Positions 18,811 through 28,639 of a stretch of DNA of 64,000 bases are shown here, piece after piece. Source of the stretch: Xanthobacter agilis. Its GTDB lineage: Bacteria > Pseudomonadota > Alphaproteobacteria > Rhizobiales > Xanthobacteraceae. The notes beneath the pieces were generated by a model. It made no database searches. It was not told the DNA's origin and saw only the letters and a program-made list of their open reading frames with translations. Numbering within the stretch: the stretch's first letter is position 1; every line of letters begins with the position of its first letter. The position numbers and the translations under genes were made by a program. The DNA is taken from contig NZ_JABWGX010000010.1 of the NCBI RefSeq assembly GCF_021730435.1, positions 1-64,000 of the forward strand, in the 5' to 3' direction.

Positions 18811-19776
18811 TTACTCAGCGCGGCCCGCGAGGCAGGCGGCAAGCTGCCGGCGCACCACGGTCTCGGCCGCGCGGGTCACATCCTTGCGGTCGTGGGTGGC
18901 GTCGATGCGCAACGGCGGTCCGAAGATCACTTCCACATCGAGCGCGCCCTGGCGCAGCACCGCCAACAGGTGCGGCGCGAGCGCCATGTCGCCATACCAC
19001 GCCGCCAGCGGCCGGTGACTGCGGCCCATGGGCAGGCCCTGCAGCCCGGTGTAGGCCACCGTCAGCGGTTGCACCACCACTTCATCATGACTGGCGAAGA
19101 CGTCCCGCACCGCCCCCACCAGGGCCGTGCGGAACGGCAGCAGGCGATTGCCGTCGCCCGACGTGCCTTCCGCGAACACCACCACCGGATCACCATCCAC
19201 CAGCCGTTCGGCGATCTCGCGGTTGACGGACCCGGTCGCCTGCCGCTTCTGGCGGTCCACGAACACCGTGCGCTGGAACTTCGCCAGAAGGCCGATGAGC
19301 GGCCAGGACGCAACCTCGCTCTTGGCCACGAAGAACAGCGGCGTCAGCGACCCGATCACCGGAATATCAAGCCAAGACGCATGGTTGGCGAGAATCAGCA
19401 GGGGCCGATGCGGATCCGGCGCGCCCTTCACCGTGACCCGCACGCCGAGCGCCTTCAGCACGATGCGATGATAGACGGCCGGAATGAGCCGGCGTGTCGG
19501 CAGGCGCAGCTTCAGGGAAAGCCATTGCAGCGGAATGCCGATGGCGGTGGCAAGCCCGACCCCGGCCAGCACGAGGCCGATCCGCACCCCGTCGAGCACT
19601 GCACTCGCGCGCGGACAGTCCAATCCGAGCGCCTGCACCTCTTCCCGCTTGCGCCGGCCGTCGGCCGCCACGTCCGTCACCGGGGGCGGACCGGCTTCAG
19701 GCAAGGCAACAGAGCGCACCTGCCGGCGTGAGGTCGTCGCGTCACGCGTGGCCCGTGACCGCCTATTTATCGTCAT
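18811..19776 (-). CDS. 1-acyl-sn-glycerol-3-phosphate acyltransferase (PlsC family)
   Basis: About 321 residues from ATG 19776, overlapping the 3' end of the fur-like gene by 14 bp. One membrane helix lies at about residues 65-88. The acyltransferase motif I is NHASWLD (HX4D) and motif III is FAEGTSGDGN. It would transfer acyl chains to lysophospholipid in phosphatidate synthesis. The first 50 residues are basic and poorly conserved, so a later start is possible. It is co-oriented with fur and rimI-tsaB, an order seen in other rhizobia. Confidence 0.85.
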   Translation of the reverse strand: MTINRRSRATRDATTSRRQVRSVALPEAGPPPVTDVAADGRRKREEVQALGLDCPRASAVLDGVRIGLVLAGVGLATAIGIPLQWLSLKLRLPTRRLIPAVYHRIVLKALGVRVTVKGAPDPHRPLLILANHASWLDIPVIGSLTPLFFVAKSEVASWPLIGLLAKFQRTVFVDRQKRQATGSVNREIAERLVDGDPVVVFAEGTSGDGNRLLPFRTALVGAVRDVFASHDEVVVQPLTVAYTGLQGLPMGRSHRPLAAWYGDMALAPHLLAVLRQGALDVEVIFGPPLRIDATHDRKDVTRAAETVVRRQLAACLAGRAE

Positions 19777-20179
19777 CATCAAGCGGCACCGCATAAAGCT
19801 CCAGGCGGTGCCCGCGCAGCTTGAACCCCAGCCGGCGCGCAATCTCTTCCTGCAGCTTCTCGATTTCCTCGGACTGAAACTCGATGACGGTGCCGGACCT
19901 GAGGTCGATCAGGTGATCGTGGTGCTCGTCCGGCATCTGCTCATACCGGGCGCGACCGTCGCCGAAGTCATGCCGCTCGATGATGCCGGCATCCTCCAGC
20001 ATCTTCACCGTGCGGTAGACGGTGGAAATGGAAATGTTGTCGTCTATGGCGGCCGCGCGGCGGTGCAGTTCCTCCACGTCCGGATGGTCATCCGCACCGG
20101 AGAGAACCCGCGCGATCACGCGCCGCTGCTCGGTCATCCGCATGCCCTTGGCCAGGCACGCCTGCTCGATGACACTCAT
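19763..20179 (-). CDS. Fur/Mur-family metalloregulator
   Basis: A 138-residue protein from ATG 20179 with GGAAAG upstream; ATG 20206 is an alternative. The winged helix is at about residues 15-85 (MRMTEQRRVIARVL; ISISTVYRTVKMLEDAGI). The metal site core DEHHDHLID is followed by E and H ligands of the dimerisation domain. The C-terminal CxxC zinc motifs are absent, as in the rhizobial Fur homologue that acts as a manganese regulator (Mur). I therefore call Fur/Mur without choosing. The short gene shares its 3' end with plsC. Confidence 0.88.
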   Translation of the reverse strand: MSVIEQACLAKGMRMTEQRRVIARVLSGADDHPDVEELHRRAAAIDDNISISTVYRTVKMLEDAGIIERHDFGDGRARYEQMPDEHHDHLIDLRSGTVIEFQSEEIEKLQEEIARRLGFKLRGHRLELYAVPLDDDDK

Positions 20180-20293
20180 CTTTCCGCTCAAGCGGCACCT
20201 CCGCAATGACGGCGCGACATGACCGCCTTATCGCCCTGCCGGCATTCTGCCGCAAGGGGTTCCCGTGGGTCCCGCGCAACTCGGCCGCGGACT

Positions 20294-20764
20294 TTAGAAG
20301 TCCCGCCGGAAAAGCAGCGCGTCGGTGCCCCGATAATAGCCCTTGCGACGACCCACCTGCTGATAGCCGATCCGTGCATACAATTTCAACGCCGCCACAT
20401 TGCCCTCCTCAACCTCGAGGAAGGATATGGACACGCCTTCAGCCGCAAGACGTGACAGGTGATGGGTGAGAAGTACGCCGCCGATACCCCGGCCCCGCGC
20501 GCTTTCCGCCACCGCGATCGACAAAATCTCTGCTTCCGGCACCACCACATGGGACAGGACGAAGCCGAGCAACGCCCCTTTGCGCCCCGCGGCCGCCACA
20601 TGCCCGCGCGCGGCCCGCTCGGCCAGCATCCGTTCGAATTCCTCCGCCGGCCATCCTTGCGCGAACGATGCCCCGTGCAGCGCCGCCAGCGCCGGCGCGT
20701 CGTCGCCCTGGGCGGTGCGGAACAGCGGCGGCGCCGCTGGGAAGAGATAATCGATCAGGGACAT
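20294..20764 (-). CDS. rimI: Ribosomal protein S18 alanine N-acetyltransferase-like GNAT
   Basis: A 156-residue GNAT. The acetyl-CoA binding motif is AESARGRGIGGVLL and motif B is EVEEGNVAALKLYARIGYQ. The ATG at 20764 shares one base with the tsaB stop (TAATG), the common tsaB-rimI coupling. RimI acetylates the N-terminal Ala of S18 in E. coli. Other substrates are possible for alphaproteobacterial homologues. Confidence 0.88.
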   Translation of the reverse strand: MSLIDYLFPAAPPLFRTAQGDDAPALAALHGASFAQGWPAEEFERMLAERAARGHVAAAGRKGALLGFVLSHVVVPEAEILSIAVAESARGRGIGGVLLTHHLSRLAAEGVSISFLEVEEGNVAALKLYARIGYQQVGRRKGYYRGTDALLFRRDF

Positions 20765-21447
20765 TATCGCCGCGCGATGCGCGCCTTGTCCTGCGGCTTG
20801 GCGTCCGGCGGCCGCAGATACAGGGGCTTGGGCAGCGCCGCCTCCGGATCCGCCGCGACACCCAGGCGAGCGACCCAGGCCACGTCAGGCGCCGGCACGT
20901 CGTCCACATGGAGCGGCGGCGCCTCGCCGCTCGGCCATGCCTCGGCCAGGAGACGGGCACCAGAGCCCACCAGCCGCGCCGGGCCGATGGCCACCGCGCG
21001 CGCGGCCTCCCGCACCGAGGTCACCTTCGGCGCGATCAGGGTGCGCCCGCCAACCCCGAACATTTGCAGGAAAACATGCCCGTGCTTGGCATCGATGGCC
21101 GCCACCACCGGCACGGCATCGTCGAGCGCCAGGAAGGGCGCGGCCAGCGCCGCCAGCGTCGTCACACCCACCACCGGCCGGTTTGCGGCGAGCGCAAAGC
21201 CGCGCGCCGCCGAAAGCCCGACCCGAAGCCCGGTGAAGCTGCCCGGGCCAACGGTGACGGCGACCCGGCCGATATGCTCAAAATCGAGCCCGGCGTCTTC
21301 CATCACCCGTTGCACCAACGGGATCAGGGCCTCGGCATGGCCGCGGTCCATGAGCAGCGAGTCGCCGGCCACGATGCTGTCGCTCTCCGCATCGAGCACC
21401 GCCGCCGAGCACGCTGAAAGCGCGGTATCTATGGCCAGGACGAACAT
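20764..21447 (-). CDS. tsaB: tRNA threonylcarbamoyladenosine biosynthesis protein TsaB
   Basis: A 227-residue ASKHA-fold protein from ATG 21447 (MFVLAIDTA). It is a partner of TsaD/TsaE in making t6A37. Landmarks are AVTVGPGSFTGLRVGLSAAR and the N-terminal LAIDTALSACSAAV. It is translationally coupled to rimI. Upstream extension of the frame to 21519 is possible but begins outside the family's conserved start. Confidence 0.92.
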   Translation of the reverse strand: MFVLAIDTALSACSAAVLDAESDSIVAGDSLLMDRGHAEALIPLVQRVMEDAGLDFEHIGRVAVTVGPGSFTGLRVGLSAARGFALAANRPVVGVTTLAALAAPFLALDDAVPVVAAIDAKHGHVFLQMFGVGGRTLIAPKVTSVREAARAVAIGPARLVGSGARLLAEAWPSGEAPPLHVDDVPAPDVAWVARLGVAADPEAALPKPLYLRPPDAKPQDKARIARR

Positions 21448-21611
21448 GAACACAAAGCCCCTCTTCCCGCCACGATTGCCCGAAACGGGCGCAAACGGAA
21501 GGGGACCCGCCCCGCTCACCTTGCCAAAGGGTTAATATGCGGGCCGGATGGCGGCACCCGGCCCGCCCGCAGTGAACGCAAGACTGGCATAGCCGCTCGG
21601 GCCACGGCCGC

Positions 21612-22175
21612 TCAGGCGGCCTGCACTTCGCGGATTTCCGGCACGAAGTGCTTCAGCAGATTTTCCACGCCGTTCTTCAGCGTGGCCGTGGATGACGGGC
21701 AGCCGGAGCAAGAGCCCTTCATATTCAGATAGACCACGCCGTCCTTGAAGCCGCGGAAGGTGATGTCGCCGCCGTCATTGGCCACCGCCGGGCGCACCCG
21801 GGTGTCCAGCAGCTCCTTGATGGTGGCGACGATCTCGGCGTCGGCCCGGTCATAGAATTCATCAGCGGCCTCGTCCGCCGCCAGGGCCACGCCCTCGGCG
21901 ATGATCGGCGCGCCCGACATGAAATGCTCCATGATGGCGCCAAGGATGGCGGGCTTCATCTGCCGCCAGTCGCCTTGAGCCTTGGTCACGGTGACAAAAT
22001 CCGGCCCCAGCATGACCCCATCCACCCCGCGCACCTCGAACAGGCGCTGCGCCAGGGGCGACAGGCCCGCATCGTCCGCGCTCCGCACGTCGAGCACGCC
22101 TTCGCCAAGCACCGGGCGGCCGGGCAGAAACTTGAGGGTCGCCGGATTGGGCGTCGCTTCAGTCTGAATGAACAT
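21612..22175 (-). CDS. NfuA-type iron-sulfur cluster carrier
   Basis: A 187-residue protein. The N-terminal Nfu domain starts MFIQTEATPNPATLKFLPG, and the C-terminal NifU-like domain has the cluster-binding CSGC motif near residue 155 (NMKGSCSGCPSSTATLKNG). It carries Fe-S clusters to apo-proteins. In rhizobia it lies next to tsaB, as here. It stands alone between tsaB and rho with its own upstream gap. Confidence 0.92.
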   Translation of the reverse strand: MFIQTEATPNPATLKFLPGRPVLGEGVLDVRSADDAGLSPLAQRLFEVRGVDGVMLGPDFVTVTKAQGDWRQMKPAILGAIMEHFMSGAPIIAEGVALAADEAADEFYDRADAEIVATIKELLDTRVRPAVANDGGDITFRGFKDGVVYLNMKGSCSGCPSSTATLKNGVENLLKHFVPEIREVQAA

Positions 22176-22252
22176 GGCCTAATCCTCAAAATATGAAAGG
22201 CCGGACCCGCCGGCATCTGTCACAGAAGATAGGTCCTCGCCATAAAATGCGA

Positions 22253-22302
22253 AAGGCCGACCCTAGGGAATGTCCGGAGTTGACAATCCCGTGGCCGGCC
22301 TT
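22253..22302 (-). terminator. Candidate terminator after rho
   Basis: Read on the minus strand, AAGGCCG (22302-22296) can pair with CGGCCTT (22259-22253) and is followed by TTTCGCATTTT. The sequence GAAAGGCC is repeated 57 bp away near the nfuA start (22194). The long loop makes this a moderate call. Confidence 0.4.
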
Positions 22303-22331
22303 GATCGCCCACCATCCGCGCAGGCGCGCAA

Positions 22332-23603
22332 TCAGGTGTTCATGGAATCGAAGAAGTCCTGGTTGGTCTTCGTCTGCCGCAGCTTGTCCAAAAGGAACTC
22401 GATACCGTCCACCGTACCCATGGGGTTCAGGATGCGGCGCAGCACATACATCTTCTTGAGCGTATCGGAGGGAACCAGCAGTTCCTCCTTGCGGGTGCCG
22501 GAGCGCGTGATGTCGATAGCCGGGAACACGCGCTTGTCGGAGACCTTGCGGTCGAGAATGACTTCCGAATTGCCGGTGCCCTTGAACTCCTCGAAGATCA
22601 CCTCGTCCATGCGCGAGCCGGTCTCGATGAGCGCGGTGGCGATGATGGTGAGCGAGCCACCTTCCTCGATGTTGCGCGCCGCGCCGAAGAAGCGCTTGGG
22701 CCGCTGCAAAGCGTTGGCGTCCACGCCGCCGGTGAGCACCTTGCCCGAGGACGGTACGACCGTATTGTAGGCGCGGCCGAGCCGGGTGATGGAATCGAGC
22801 AGGATCACTACGTCGCGGCCGTGTTCCACCAGGCGCTTCGCCTTCTCGATGACCATTTCGGCCACCTGGACGTGCCGGGCGGCGGGTTCATCAAAGGTGG
22901 AGGAGATCACTTCACCCTTCACCGAGCGCTGCATGTCGGTCACTTCCTCCGGCCGCTCGTCGATGAGCAGCACGATGAGGTAGCACTCGGGGTGATTCGC
23001 GGTGATGGACTTGGCGATGTTCTGGAGCAGCACCGTCTTGCCGGTGCGCGGCGGCGCCACGATCAGGCCGCGCTGGCCTTTGCCGATGGGCGCCACGATA
23101 TCGATGATCCGGGGCGAAAAATCCTTTTTGCCGCCGGGCACTTCCTCATGCTCAAGCTTCAGCCGCTCATCGGGATAAAGCGGCGTCAGATTGTCGAAAT
23201 TGATCTTGTGCCGGGTTTTTTCCGGATCCTCGAAATTGATCGTGTTGACCTTGAGCAGGGCGAAATAGCGCTCGCCTTCCTTGGGGCCTCTGATCTGGCC
23301 TTCCACCGTGTCACCGGTGCGCAGGCCGAAACGGCGGATCTGGGAGGGAGAGACATAAATGTCGTCGGGACCGGGCAGATAATTGGCTTCCGGCGACCGG
23401 AGGAACCCGAAACCGTCCTGCAGCACCTCCACAACGCCTTCACCGATGATCTCGGTCTCGCTGAGGGCCAGCTGCTTCAGAATGGCGAACAGCAGCTCCT
23501 GCTTGCGCAGGGTGCTCGCATTCTCCACCTCGTTCTCCTCGGCAAAGGCGAGCAGCTCGACAGGCGTTTTGGATTTCAGGTCTTGAAGTTTTACTTCCCG
23601 CAT
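22332..23603 (-). CDS. rho: Transcription termination factor Rho
   Basis: A 423-residue hexameric RNA helicase. The N-terminal Rho_N helical domain and cold-shock-like RNA-binding domain ([20 protein letters not shown]) precede the ATPase, with Walker [14 protein letters not shown] and the Q-loop region [20 protein letters not shown]. Length and motifs are typical. It sits in the order hemE-hemJ-rho reading away from the proposed origin, as in Caulobacter. Confidence 0.97.
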   Translation of the reverse strand: MREVKLQDLKSKTPVELLAFAEENEVENASTLRKQELLFAILKQLALSETEIIGEGVVEVLQDGFGFLRSPEANYLPGPDDIYVSPSQIRRFGLRTGDTVEGQIRGPKEGERYFALLKVNTINFEDPEKTRHKINFDNLTPLYPDERLKLEHEEVPGGKKDFSPRIIDIVAPIGKGQRGLIVAPPRTGKTVLLQNIAKSITANHPECYLIVLLIDERPEEVTDMQRSVKGEVISSTFDEPAARHVQVAEMVIEKAKRLVEHGRDVVILLDSITRLGRAYNTVVPSSGKVLTGGVDANALQRPKRFFGAARNIEEGGSLTIIATALIETGSRMDEVIFEEFKGTGNSEVILDRKVSDKRVFPAIDITRSGTRKEELLVPSDTLKKMYVLRRILNPMGTVDGIEFLLDKLRQTKTNQDFFDSMNT

Positions 23604-23861
23604 ATGGGAAAGCCTCGATTAGGAAATGAATGAGCGGATCCGCGCGGATTGGTCGGAACGCACATGAGAGGAGGGACGGGGATCGCAGGTCTTCAGGAGC
23701 AGCCGGGGCGACAGCTTCCGCCTGACGCGCGCGCCCGAGCCACAGCGGATCTTCCCGTGGGCTCAAGCCTCAGCCAGCGCGTTCGCCTGCGTTGAGGAAA
23801 GCGGATGCAGGATAGGCACACCCCGCGCCTGACGCAAGCCCTTCGTCGGCGCCAAGCCCCA

Positions 23862-24287
23862 TCAAAACGGCTTGACCACCACCAGGATCACGATGCCGAT
23901 CATCAGGAGTGTCGGTACTTCATTGGCAATGCGATAGAATTTTGCCGGCCGGACATTCCTGTCAGAGGCAAAATCGCGCACCCACCGGGCCTGGAAGCCG
24001 TGCACCGCGGACATGGCCAGCACCAGGGCAAGCTTGGCGTGAAACCAACCGTCCATGTACCAGTTCCCATCATAGGCCAGGAACAGACCGGCGAGCCATG
24101 TCACAATCATGGCGGGCGTGGAAATGGCCTTCAATAGGCGCCGCTCCATGACCTTGAAGGTCTCGGACTGGGCCGATCCTTTCGGTGCCATGGTATGGTA
24201 CACGAAGAGCCGGGGCATATAGAGCAGCGCCGCCATCCAGGCAATCACCGCCATGACGTGCAGCGCCTTGATCCAGAGATAAAGCAC
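23862..24287 (-). CDS. hemJ: Protoporphyrinogen IX oxidase HemJ
   Basis: A 141-residue membrane protein with four helices. The conserved N-terminal His lies in YLWIKALHVMAVIAWMA, followed by YMPRLFVYH. The conserved Lys-containing region is FHAKLALVLAMSAVHG. HemJ oxidises protoporphyrinogen to protoporphyrin IX in many alphaproteobacteria lacking HemG/HemY. It is 26 bp downstream of hemE, so the two haem genes form one unit. Confidence 0.92.
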   Translation of the reverse strand: MLYLWIKALHVMAVIAWMAALLYMPRLFVYHTMAPKGSAQSETFKVMERRLLKAISTPAMIVTWLAGLFLAYDGNWYMDGWFHAKLALVLAMSAVHGFQARWVRDFASDRNVRPAKFYRIANEVPTLLMIGIVILVVVKPF

Positions 24288-24313
24288 GGCCTCTCCTCAT
24301 ATTTTTTGTCTGG

Positions 24314-25360
24314 TCACGACGCGGCCCGCACCCCCTCCACCAACGCCTCCACATAAGCGAGCGGAGTTTCCGGGCGGATGCCGTGGCCGAGATTGAAAAT
24401 GTGGCGGCAGCCGGCGAAATCCGCGCGGATGCGCCGGATCTCGTCCTCCAGCGCCGCCCCTCCGGCGATCAACCGCAACGGGTCGAGATTGCCTTGCAGC
24501 GCCACTTTGTCCCCAAGGCGGGCACGGGCGGCGTGGCGATCCGCCGTCCAATCAAGGCCGATCGCGGTGATGCCCGCCGCCGCCAGCCGCTCCAGGGCTT
24601 CAAGGTTCGCGCCCTTGGGAAAGGCGATGACCCGGACGCCGGGATGCAATGCCTTCAGGCCGGAAACGATGCGCTTCAACGGTTCCACGCACCACATTTC
24701 GAACGAGAGCGGATCGAGCACGCCGGCCCAGGTATCGAAAATCTGCACCGCATCCGCGCCTGCCCGCACCTGGGCCGACAGATGGACGATGGACGCCTCC
24801 ACCAGACGATCGATCAGCGCCTGGAACACCGCCGGATCGCGCAGCGCCAGCAGGCGCGCGGGCGCCTGGTCGTCAGTGCCCTGCCCCGCCACCATGTAGG
24901 TTGCCACCGTCCAGGGCGCGCCGCAGAAGCCGATCAGCGCGACCTCCGGCGGCAGGTCAGCCCGCACCGCGGCGATGGCCTCATACACCGGCTCGGTACG
25001 GGCCGGATCGAGATGGTCGGGCAGCGCGGCGATGCGCGTTGCATGATCGACCCGCTCCAGGCGCGGCCCCTCGCCGGCGGTGAACGTGAGGTCCACGCCC
25101 AAGGCGTGGGGCACCACCAGGATATCGGAAAAGATGATGGCCGCATCGAAACCGAAGCGGCGGATGGGCTGGAGCGTCACCTCGGCGGCGAGCTTCGGCG
25201 TGTAGCACAGGGTGAGGAAATCGCCGGCGATGGCGCGCACCTCCCGGTATTCGGGAAGGTAGCGGCCGGCTTGGCGCATCATCCAGAGCGGAGGCGGATC
25301 AAGGGGCGTTCCGTCCAGGACGGCGAGGAAGGGCGAACGCGGTGCCGGAGAGAGGCTCAT
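24314..25360 (-). CDS. hemE: Uroporphyrinogen decarboxylase
   Basis: A 348-residue enzyme removing the four acetate carboxyls of uroporphyrinogen III. The signature [13 protein letters not shown] is near residue 27 and the second signature [15 protein letters not shown] near 145. In Caulobacter crescentus and Rickettsia prowazekii the replication origin abuts hemE. Here its start faces a short AT-rich gap with origin-like signals. It is transcribed leftward with hemJ. Confidence 0.97.
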   Translation of the reverse strand: MSLSPAPRSPFLAVLDGTPLDPPPLWMMRQAGRYLPEYREVRAIAGDFLTLCYTPKLAAEVTLQPIRRFGFDAAIIFSDILVVPHALGVDLTFTAGEGPRLERVDHATRIAALPDHLDPARTEPVYEAIAAVRADLPPEVALIGFCGAPWTVATYMVAGQGTDDQAPARLLALRDPAVFQALIDRLVEASIVHLSAQVRAGADAVQIFDTWAGVLDPLSFEMWCVEPLKRIVSGLKALHPGVRVIAFPKGANLEALERLAAAGITAIGLDWTADRHAARARLGDKVALQGNLDPLRLIAGGAALEDEIRRIRADFAGCRHIFNLGHGIRPETPLAYVEALVEGVRAAS

Positions 25361-25695
25361 CCCATGCCTTTAATAAATGAGAGTCTTATTTAAAGAGAGA
25401 GTCTTCAGAGTCTTTACGGTTGATTAACCAGTCGCAACGCCATCGACAACCAATCCACACGCCAACCCGATTCAGATACCGCATTTGCCGCAGGTGCGAG
25501 CCCCGGCGGGTGCCGGTTAATAAAGGATTAACGGGTCGGTGCCATCAGATATGCACATCGGCCCACAGGCCCCCCCGGAAACGGGTCCCTTCGAGTCGAA
25601 ATGTGGACGGCTATGCCCTCTTTCCCCAGGCCGATCTTGCGTCGGCGAAAGGAGCGTGCCTTCTTCAACAGCCTTCCACAGCCCTGGTGGATAAA
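25361..25695. other. Putative chromosomal replication origin (oriC) between hemE and ppsR
   Basis: Seen: an AT-rich start (25364-25435). Five GANTC sites at 25381, 25399, 25408, 25469 and 25593, the first three inside AGAGTCTT octamers. A TTAA-N7-TTAA CtrA box at 25517-25531, and a TTAACCA half-site at 25424. DnaA-box-like 9-mers ATATGCACA (25549) and GGTGGATAA (25686), each one mismatch from consensus, and CAATCCACA (25451) with two. Known: the origins of C. crescentus and R. prowazekii lie beside hemE and RP001, the PPDK-regulator family. Inferred: gene orientation switches here from leftward to rightward for about 8-10 kb each way, and parAB is 8 kb away. No gene lies in this gap. Confidence 0.68.
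25517..25531 (+). promoter_or_regulatory. CtrA-type box TTAA-N7-TTAA
   Basis: TTAATAAAGGATTAA matches the full CtrA consensus spacing. In Caulobacter CtrA binds such sites in the origin to block initiation. The site is 165 bp upstream of the ppsR start and 157 bp from hemE. Confidence 0.65.
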
Positions 25696-26550
25696 GTGAC
25701 GCCGACGAAAGCCCCGACCGACAGCTATTTTCACCTGCATCTGGTGTCGGATGCGACGGGCGAGACCCTCATCACCGTGGGCCGCGCCGCGTGCGCCCAA
25801 TATGCGAATGTGCTCGCCATCGAGCATGTGTATCCGCTGGTTCGCACCATGAAGCAGCTCGACCGGGTGCTGAGCGAGATCGAGTCCAATCCGGGCATCG
25901 TGCTTTACACGCTGGTGGACAATGAGATCCGCGGCCGGCTCAAGGAGCGCTGCCGGGATCTCGGCGTGCCCTATCTGTCGGTGATGGCGCCCATCGTGCG
26001 GCTGTTTCAATCCTATCTCGGGGGTGAGCCGACGCCGCGTATCGGCGGCCAGCATTCCCTTGACGCGGTCTATTTCAAGCGCATCGATGCGCTGAACTTC
26101 ACCGTGATGCATGACGACGGGCAGATGACCGAAGATCTGGAGAACGCCGACGTGGTGCTCCTCGGGGTCTCGCGGACCTCCAAGACGCCGACCTCCATCT
26201 ATCTGGCCAACCGTGGCATCAAGACCGCCAACATTCCCTTGGTGCCCAATGTGCCTCTGCCGTCCAACATCGAGACGCTGAGGAAGCCGTTGGTGGTGGG
26301 CCTGGTGGCAAGTCCGGAGCGGATCGTGGAGATCCGCCAGAACCGCCTGCTGGGTCTGAACGCCGCCGACACTGGGACCTCCTACACCGACCGGCAGGCG
26401 GTGTCGGAGGAGATCGCCTTTTCCCGCCGCCTATGCGCGCGCAACGGCTGGCCCCTTATCGACGTGACCCGCCGCTCCATCGAGGAGACGGCAGCCACCA
26501 TCCTGGCGCTGTTCAACGAGCGTCGCCGCCAACAGTTGGCCGAGACCTGA
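25696..26550 (+). CDS. Pyruvate, phosphate dikinase regulatory protein (DUF299/PSRP)
   Basis: About 284 residues. The N-terminal core is [16 protein letters not shown]. The ATP/ADP-binding loop [18 protein letters not shown] is near residue 155. PSRP is a bifunctional kinase/pyrophosphorylase that switches PPDK or PEP synthase on and off. No ATG is near the conserved start. GTG 25696 is preceded by GGTGG, and GTG 25687 is also in frame. This family includes Rickettsia RP001, the gene flanking the origin, and it is followed by maf after 4 bp. Confidence 0.9.
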   Translation: MTPTKAPTDSYFHLHLVSDATGETLITVGRAACAQYANVLAIEHVYPLVRTMKQLDRVLSEIESNPGIVLYTLVDNEIRGRLKERCRDLGVPYLSVMAPIVRLFQSYLGGEPTPRIGGQHSLDAVYFKRIDALNFTVMHDDGQMTEDLENADVVLLGVSRTSKTPTSIYLANRGIKTANIPLVPNVPLPSNIETLRKPLVVGLVASPERIVEIRQNRLLGLNAADTGTSYTDRQAVSEEIAFSRRLCARNGWPLIDVTRRSIEETAATILALFNERRRQQLAET

Positions 26551-26554
26551 GACT

Positions 26555-27169
26555 ATGGAAAGCAAGACGTTGTGGCGCGGCGAGCAGCCGTTGGTTCTCG
26601 CCTCCAAGAGTGCCACCCGCTTGAGCCTTCTCGTGCATGCCGGCATGCCGGTGGAAACCGTGTCCACCGATGTCAACGAGCGGGGCCTTCAGGCCGAGGC
26701 CGGGGATCTCGATCCGAGCCGGATCGCCTTGATGCTGGCCCGGGCCAAGGCGGCGGCCGGAGCGGTGGCGGCGCCGGGGCGCATCGTCCTGGGGGCCGAC
26801 CAGACCCTCGCCCTTGGCACTGAGATCTTCCACAAGCCACGGACGGTGGAGGCGGCCCGCGCCCAGCTCGAGACCCTTTCGGGCAAGACCCATGCGCTGC
26901 ATTCCGCGGCGACGGTGGTGATGGACGGCGAGATCGCGTTCGAGACCGTGGCGAGCGCCTATCTGACCATGCGGCCTTTGACGCAGGACATATTGGATAC
27001 CTATCTCGGTGCCGCCGGGCAGCGGGTGTTGACCTCGGTCGGGGCCTACCAGCTCGAATCGGTGGGGGTGCATCTGTTCAGCAAGGTGGAGGGGGATCAT
27101 TTCACCATCCTCGGCCTGCCGCTGCTGCAATTGCTGCCCTTCTTCCGCGATCAGGGCATGCTGCCGTGA
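26555..27169 (+). CDS. maf: Maf-family nucleotide pyrophosphatase
   Basis: A 204-residue protein. The N-terminal signature LVLASKSATRLSLL and the catalytic Asp region VLGADQTLALG are seen. Maf proteins hydrolyse modified or canonical nucleoside triphosphates and affect septation in some bacteria. It is placed between ppsR and aroE and overlaps aroE by 4 bp (GTGA). The order ppsR-maf-aroE-coaE-dnaQ is the origin-proximal order known from Caulobacter. Confidence 0.93.
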   Translation: MESKTLWRGEQPLVLASKSATRLSLLVHAGMPVETVSTDVNERGLQAEAGDLDPSRIALMLARAKAAAGAVAAPGRIVLGADQTLALGTEIFHKPRTVEAARAQLETLSGKTHALHSAATVVMDGEIAFETVASAYLTMRPLTQDILDTYLGAAGQRVLTSVGAYQLESVGVHLFSKVEGDHFTILGLPLLQLLPFFRDQGMLP

Positions 27170-28014
27170 CCATCCGGGCCTGCGTCACCGGATCGCCGAT
27201 CGCCCATTCCCGTTCGCCGCTGCTGCATGGCTATTGGCTGCAGCATTACGGCATCGATGGCGAGTATGGTCGCGAGGAGGTGCCGCCGGCGGAAGCGGCC
27301 GCCTTCTATCGCAGCTTGGCGGCGCGCGGCTATGTGGGCTGCAATGTCACCTTGCCCAATAAGGAAATCGCGTTTTCGGTGCTCGATGAGGCCGACGACA
27401 GTGCCGCGGCGCTGGGGGCGGCCAATACGCTGTGGCTGGCGGATGGACGCCTGCACGGCGCCAACACAGACGGCTATGGCTTTTTGGCCAATCTCGATGC
27501 AGGCGCGCCGGGGTGGGACAGCCGCCGTGAGGTGGCGGTGGTGCTCGGTGCCGGCGGTGCGTCCCGTGCGGTGGTGCATGCCCTGGCCGGTCGCGGCTTC
27601 ACGCGGATCGTGCTGGCCAATCGCACTTTGTCCCGCGCCGAGGCGGTGGCCGCGCCCTATGGGCGGAAGGTCCAACCCTTGCCGCTGGGTGATGTGTCCA
27701 AGGTGCTGGGGGCCGCCGATGTGCTGGTCAATTGCACGTCGCTTGGCATGAAGGGGTCTGAGCCGCTGGATTTCGATCTGTCACCGGTTCCGGCCGAGGC
27801 GGTGGTGACGGACATCGTCTATGTGCCACTGCTGACGCCTTTTCTGAAGGCGGCCCAGGCGCGGGGCTTGAGGACGGTGGATGGGCTTGGCATGCTGTTG
27901 CATCAGGGTGTGCCTGGTTTCGAGCGCTGGTTCGGCGTCCGCCCGGAGGTGACGGTGGGTCTGCGCGAGAGGGTAGTTGCGGATCTGAGTGCGAAGGGTC
28001 AGCTGGAGGCGTGA
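27166..28014 (+). CDS. aroE: Shikimate dehydrogenase
   Basis: A 282-residue NADP-dependent enzyme reducing 3-dehydroshikimate. The substrate motif is [10 protein letters not shown]. The catalytic Lys and Asp are in NVTLPNKE and NTDGYGF. The NADP site is [15 protein letters not shown] followed by [11 protein letters not shown]. It starts with GTG 27166 overlapping the maf stop. All catalytic residues are present. Confidence 0.95.
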   Translation: MTIRACVTGSPIAHSRSPLLHGYWLQHYGIDGEYGREEVPPAEAAAFYRSLAARGYVGCNVTLPNKEIAFSVLDEADDSAAALGAANTLWLADGRLHGANTDGYGFLANLDAGAPGWDSRREVAVVLGAGGASRAVVHALAGRGFTRIVLANRTLSRAEAVAAPYGRKVQPLPLGDVSKVLGAADVLVNCTSLGMKGSEPLDFDLSPVPAEAVVTDIVYVPLLTPFLKAAQARGLRTVDGLGMLLHQGVPGFERWFGVRPEVTVGLRERVVADLSAKGQLEA

Positions 28015-28018
28015 CGCC

Positions 28019-28639
28019 ATGTGGATTGTCGGCCTTACCGGGTCCATCGGCATGGGCAAATCCGCGACTGCGTCCATGTTCCGCGGCTTTGGCGTACCGG
28101 TGCATGATGCTGATGCCGCCGTGCACCGGCTGTATCGCGGCGCGGCGGTGGCGCCGGTGGGCGCGGCCTTTCGCGGAGTGGTGCGCGGCGATGTGGTTGA
28201 CCGCCCTGCCCTCGCGGCTCAGGTCCTGGGCGATCCGGAGGCCATGGCGCGGCTGGAAGCCATCGTCCATCCGCTGGTCTGGGCGGAGGAAAAGGCGTTT
28301 CTGGACCGGGCGCGGGGCATGGGCACGCGCCTTTGCGTGCTTGATATTCCGCTATTGTTCGAAACCGGTGCGGCGCAACGCGCTCATGCGGTGGTTGTGG
28401 TGAGCGCGCCGCCGGAGATCCAGCGTCAGCGCGTGCTGGATCGGCCGGGCATGACGGAAGAGAAGCTGGAGGCCATATTGGCCAAGCAGATGCCGGATAT
28501 GGAAAAGCGCCGGCGCGCCCATTTCATCATTGAGACCGGGCGTGGCTTTGAGGCTGCGCGCCATCAGGTGGCGGGTCTCCTGCGGGCGCTGTCCGGTCCG
28601 GGCCGGCGCCGACCGGCTGAGAAACAGGATGTGGCGTGA
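28019..28639 (+). CDS. coaE: Dephospho-CoA kinase
   Basis: A 206-residue P-loop kinase performing the last step of coenzyme A synthesis. The P-loop is [16 protein letters not shown] at residues 5-20, with [11 protein letters not shown], the DIPLLFETG lid-associated motif and [16 protein letters not shown]. It is 4 bp after aroE, and its stop shares a base with the dnaQ start (TGATG). Confidence 0.95.
   Translation: MWIVGLTGSIGMGKSATASMFRGFGVPVHDADAAVHRLYRGAAVAPVGAAFRGVVRGDVVDRPALAAQVLGDPEAMARLEAIVHPLVWAEEKAFLDRARGMGTRLCVLDIPLLFETGAAQRAHAVVVVSAPPEIQRQRVLDRPGMTEEKLEAILAKQMPDMEKRRRAHFIIETGRGFEAARHQVAGLLRALSGPGRRRPAEKQDVA

Noticed and set aside
22194-22260. A dispersed repeat GAAAGGCC(G)GACC near nfuA and rho
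   Set aside because: Only about 12 bp are shared and one copy is part of the rho terminator stem. There is too little to call a separate element.
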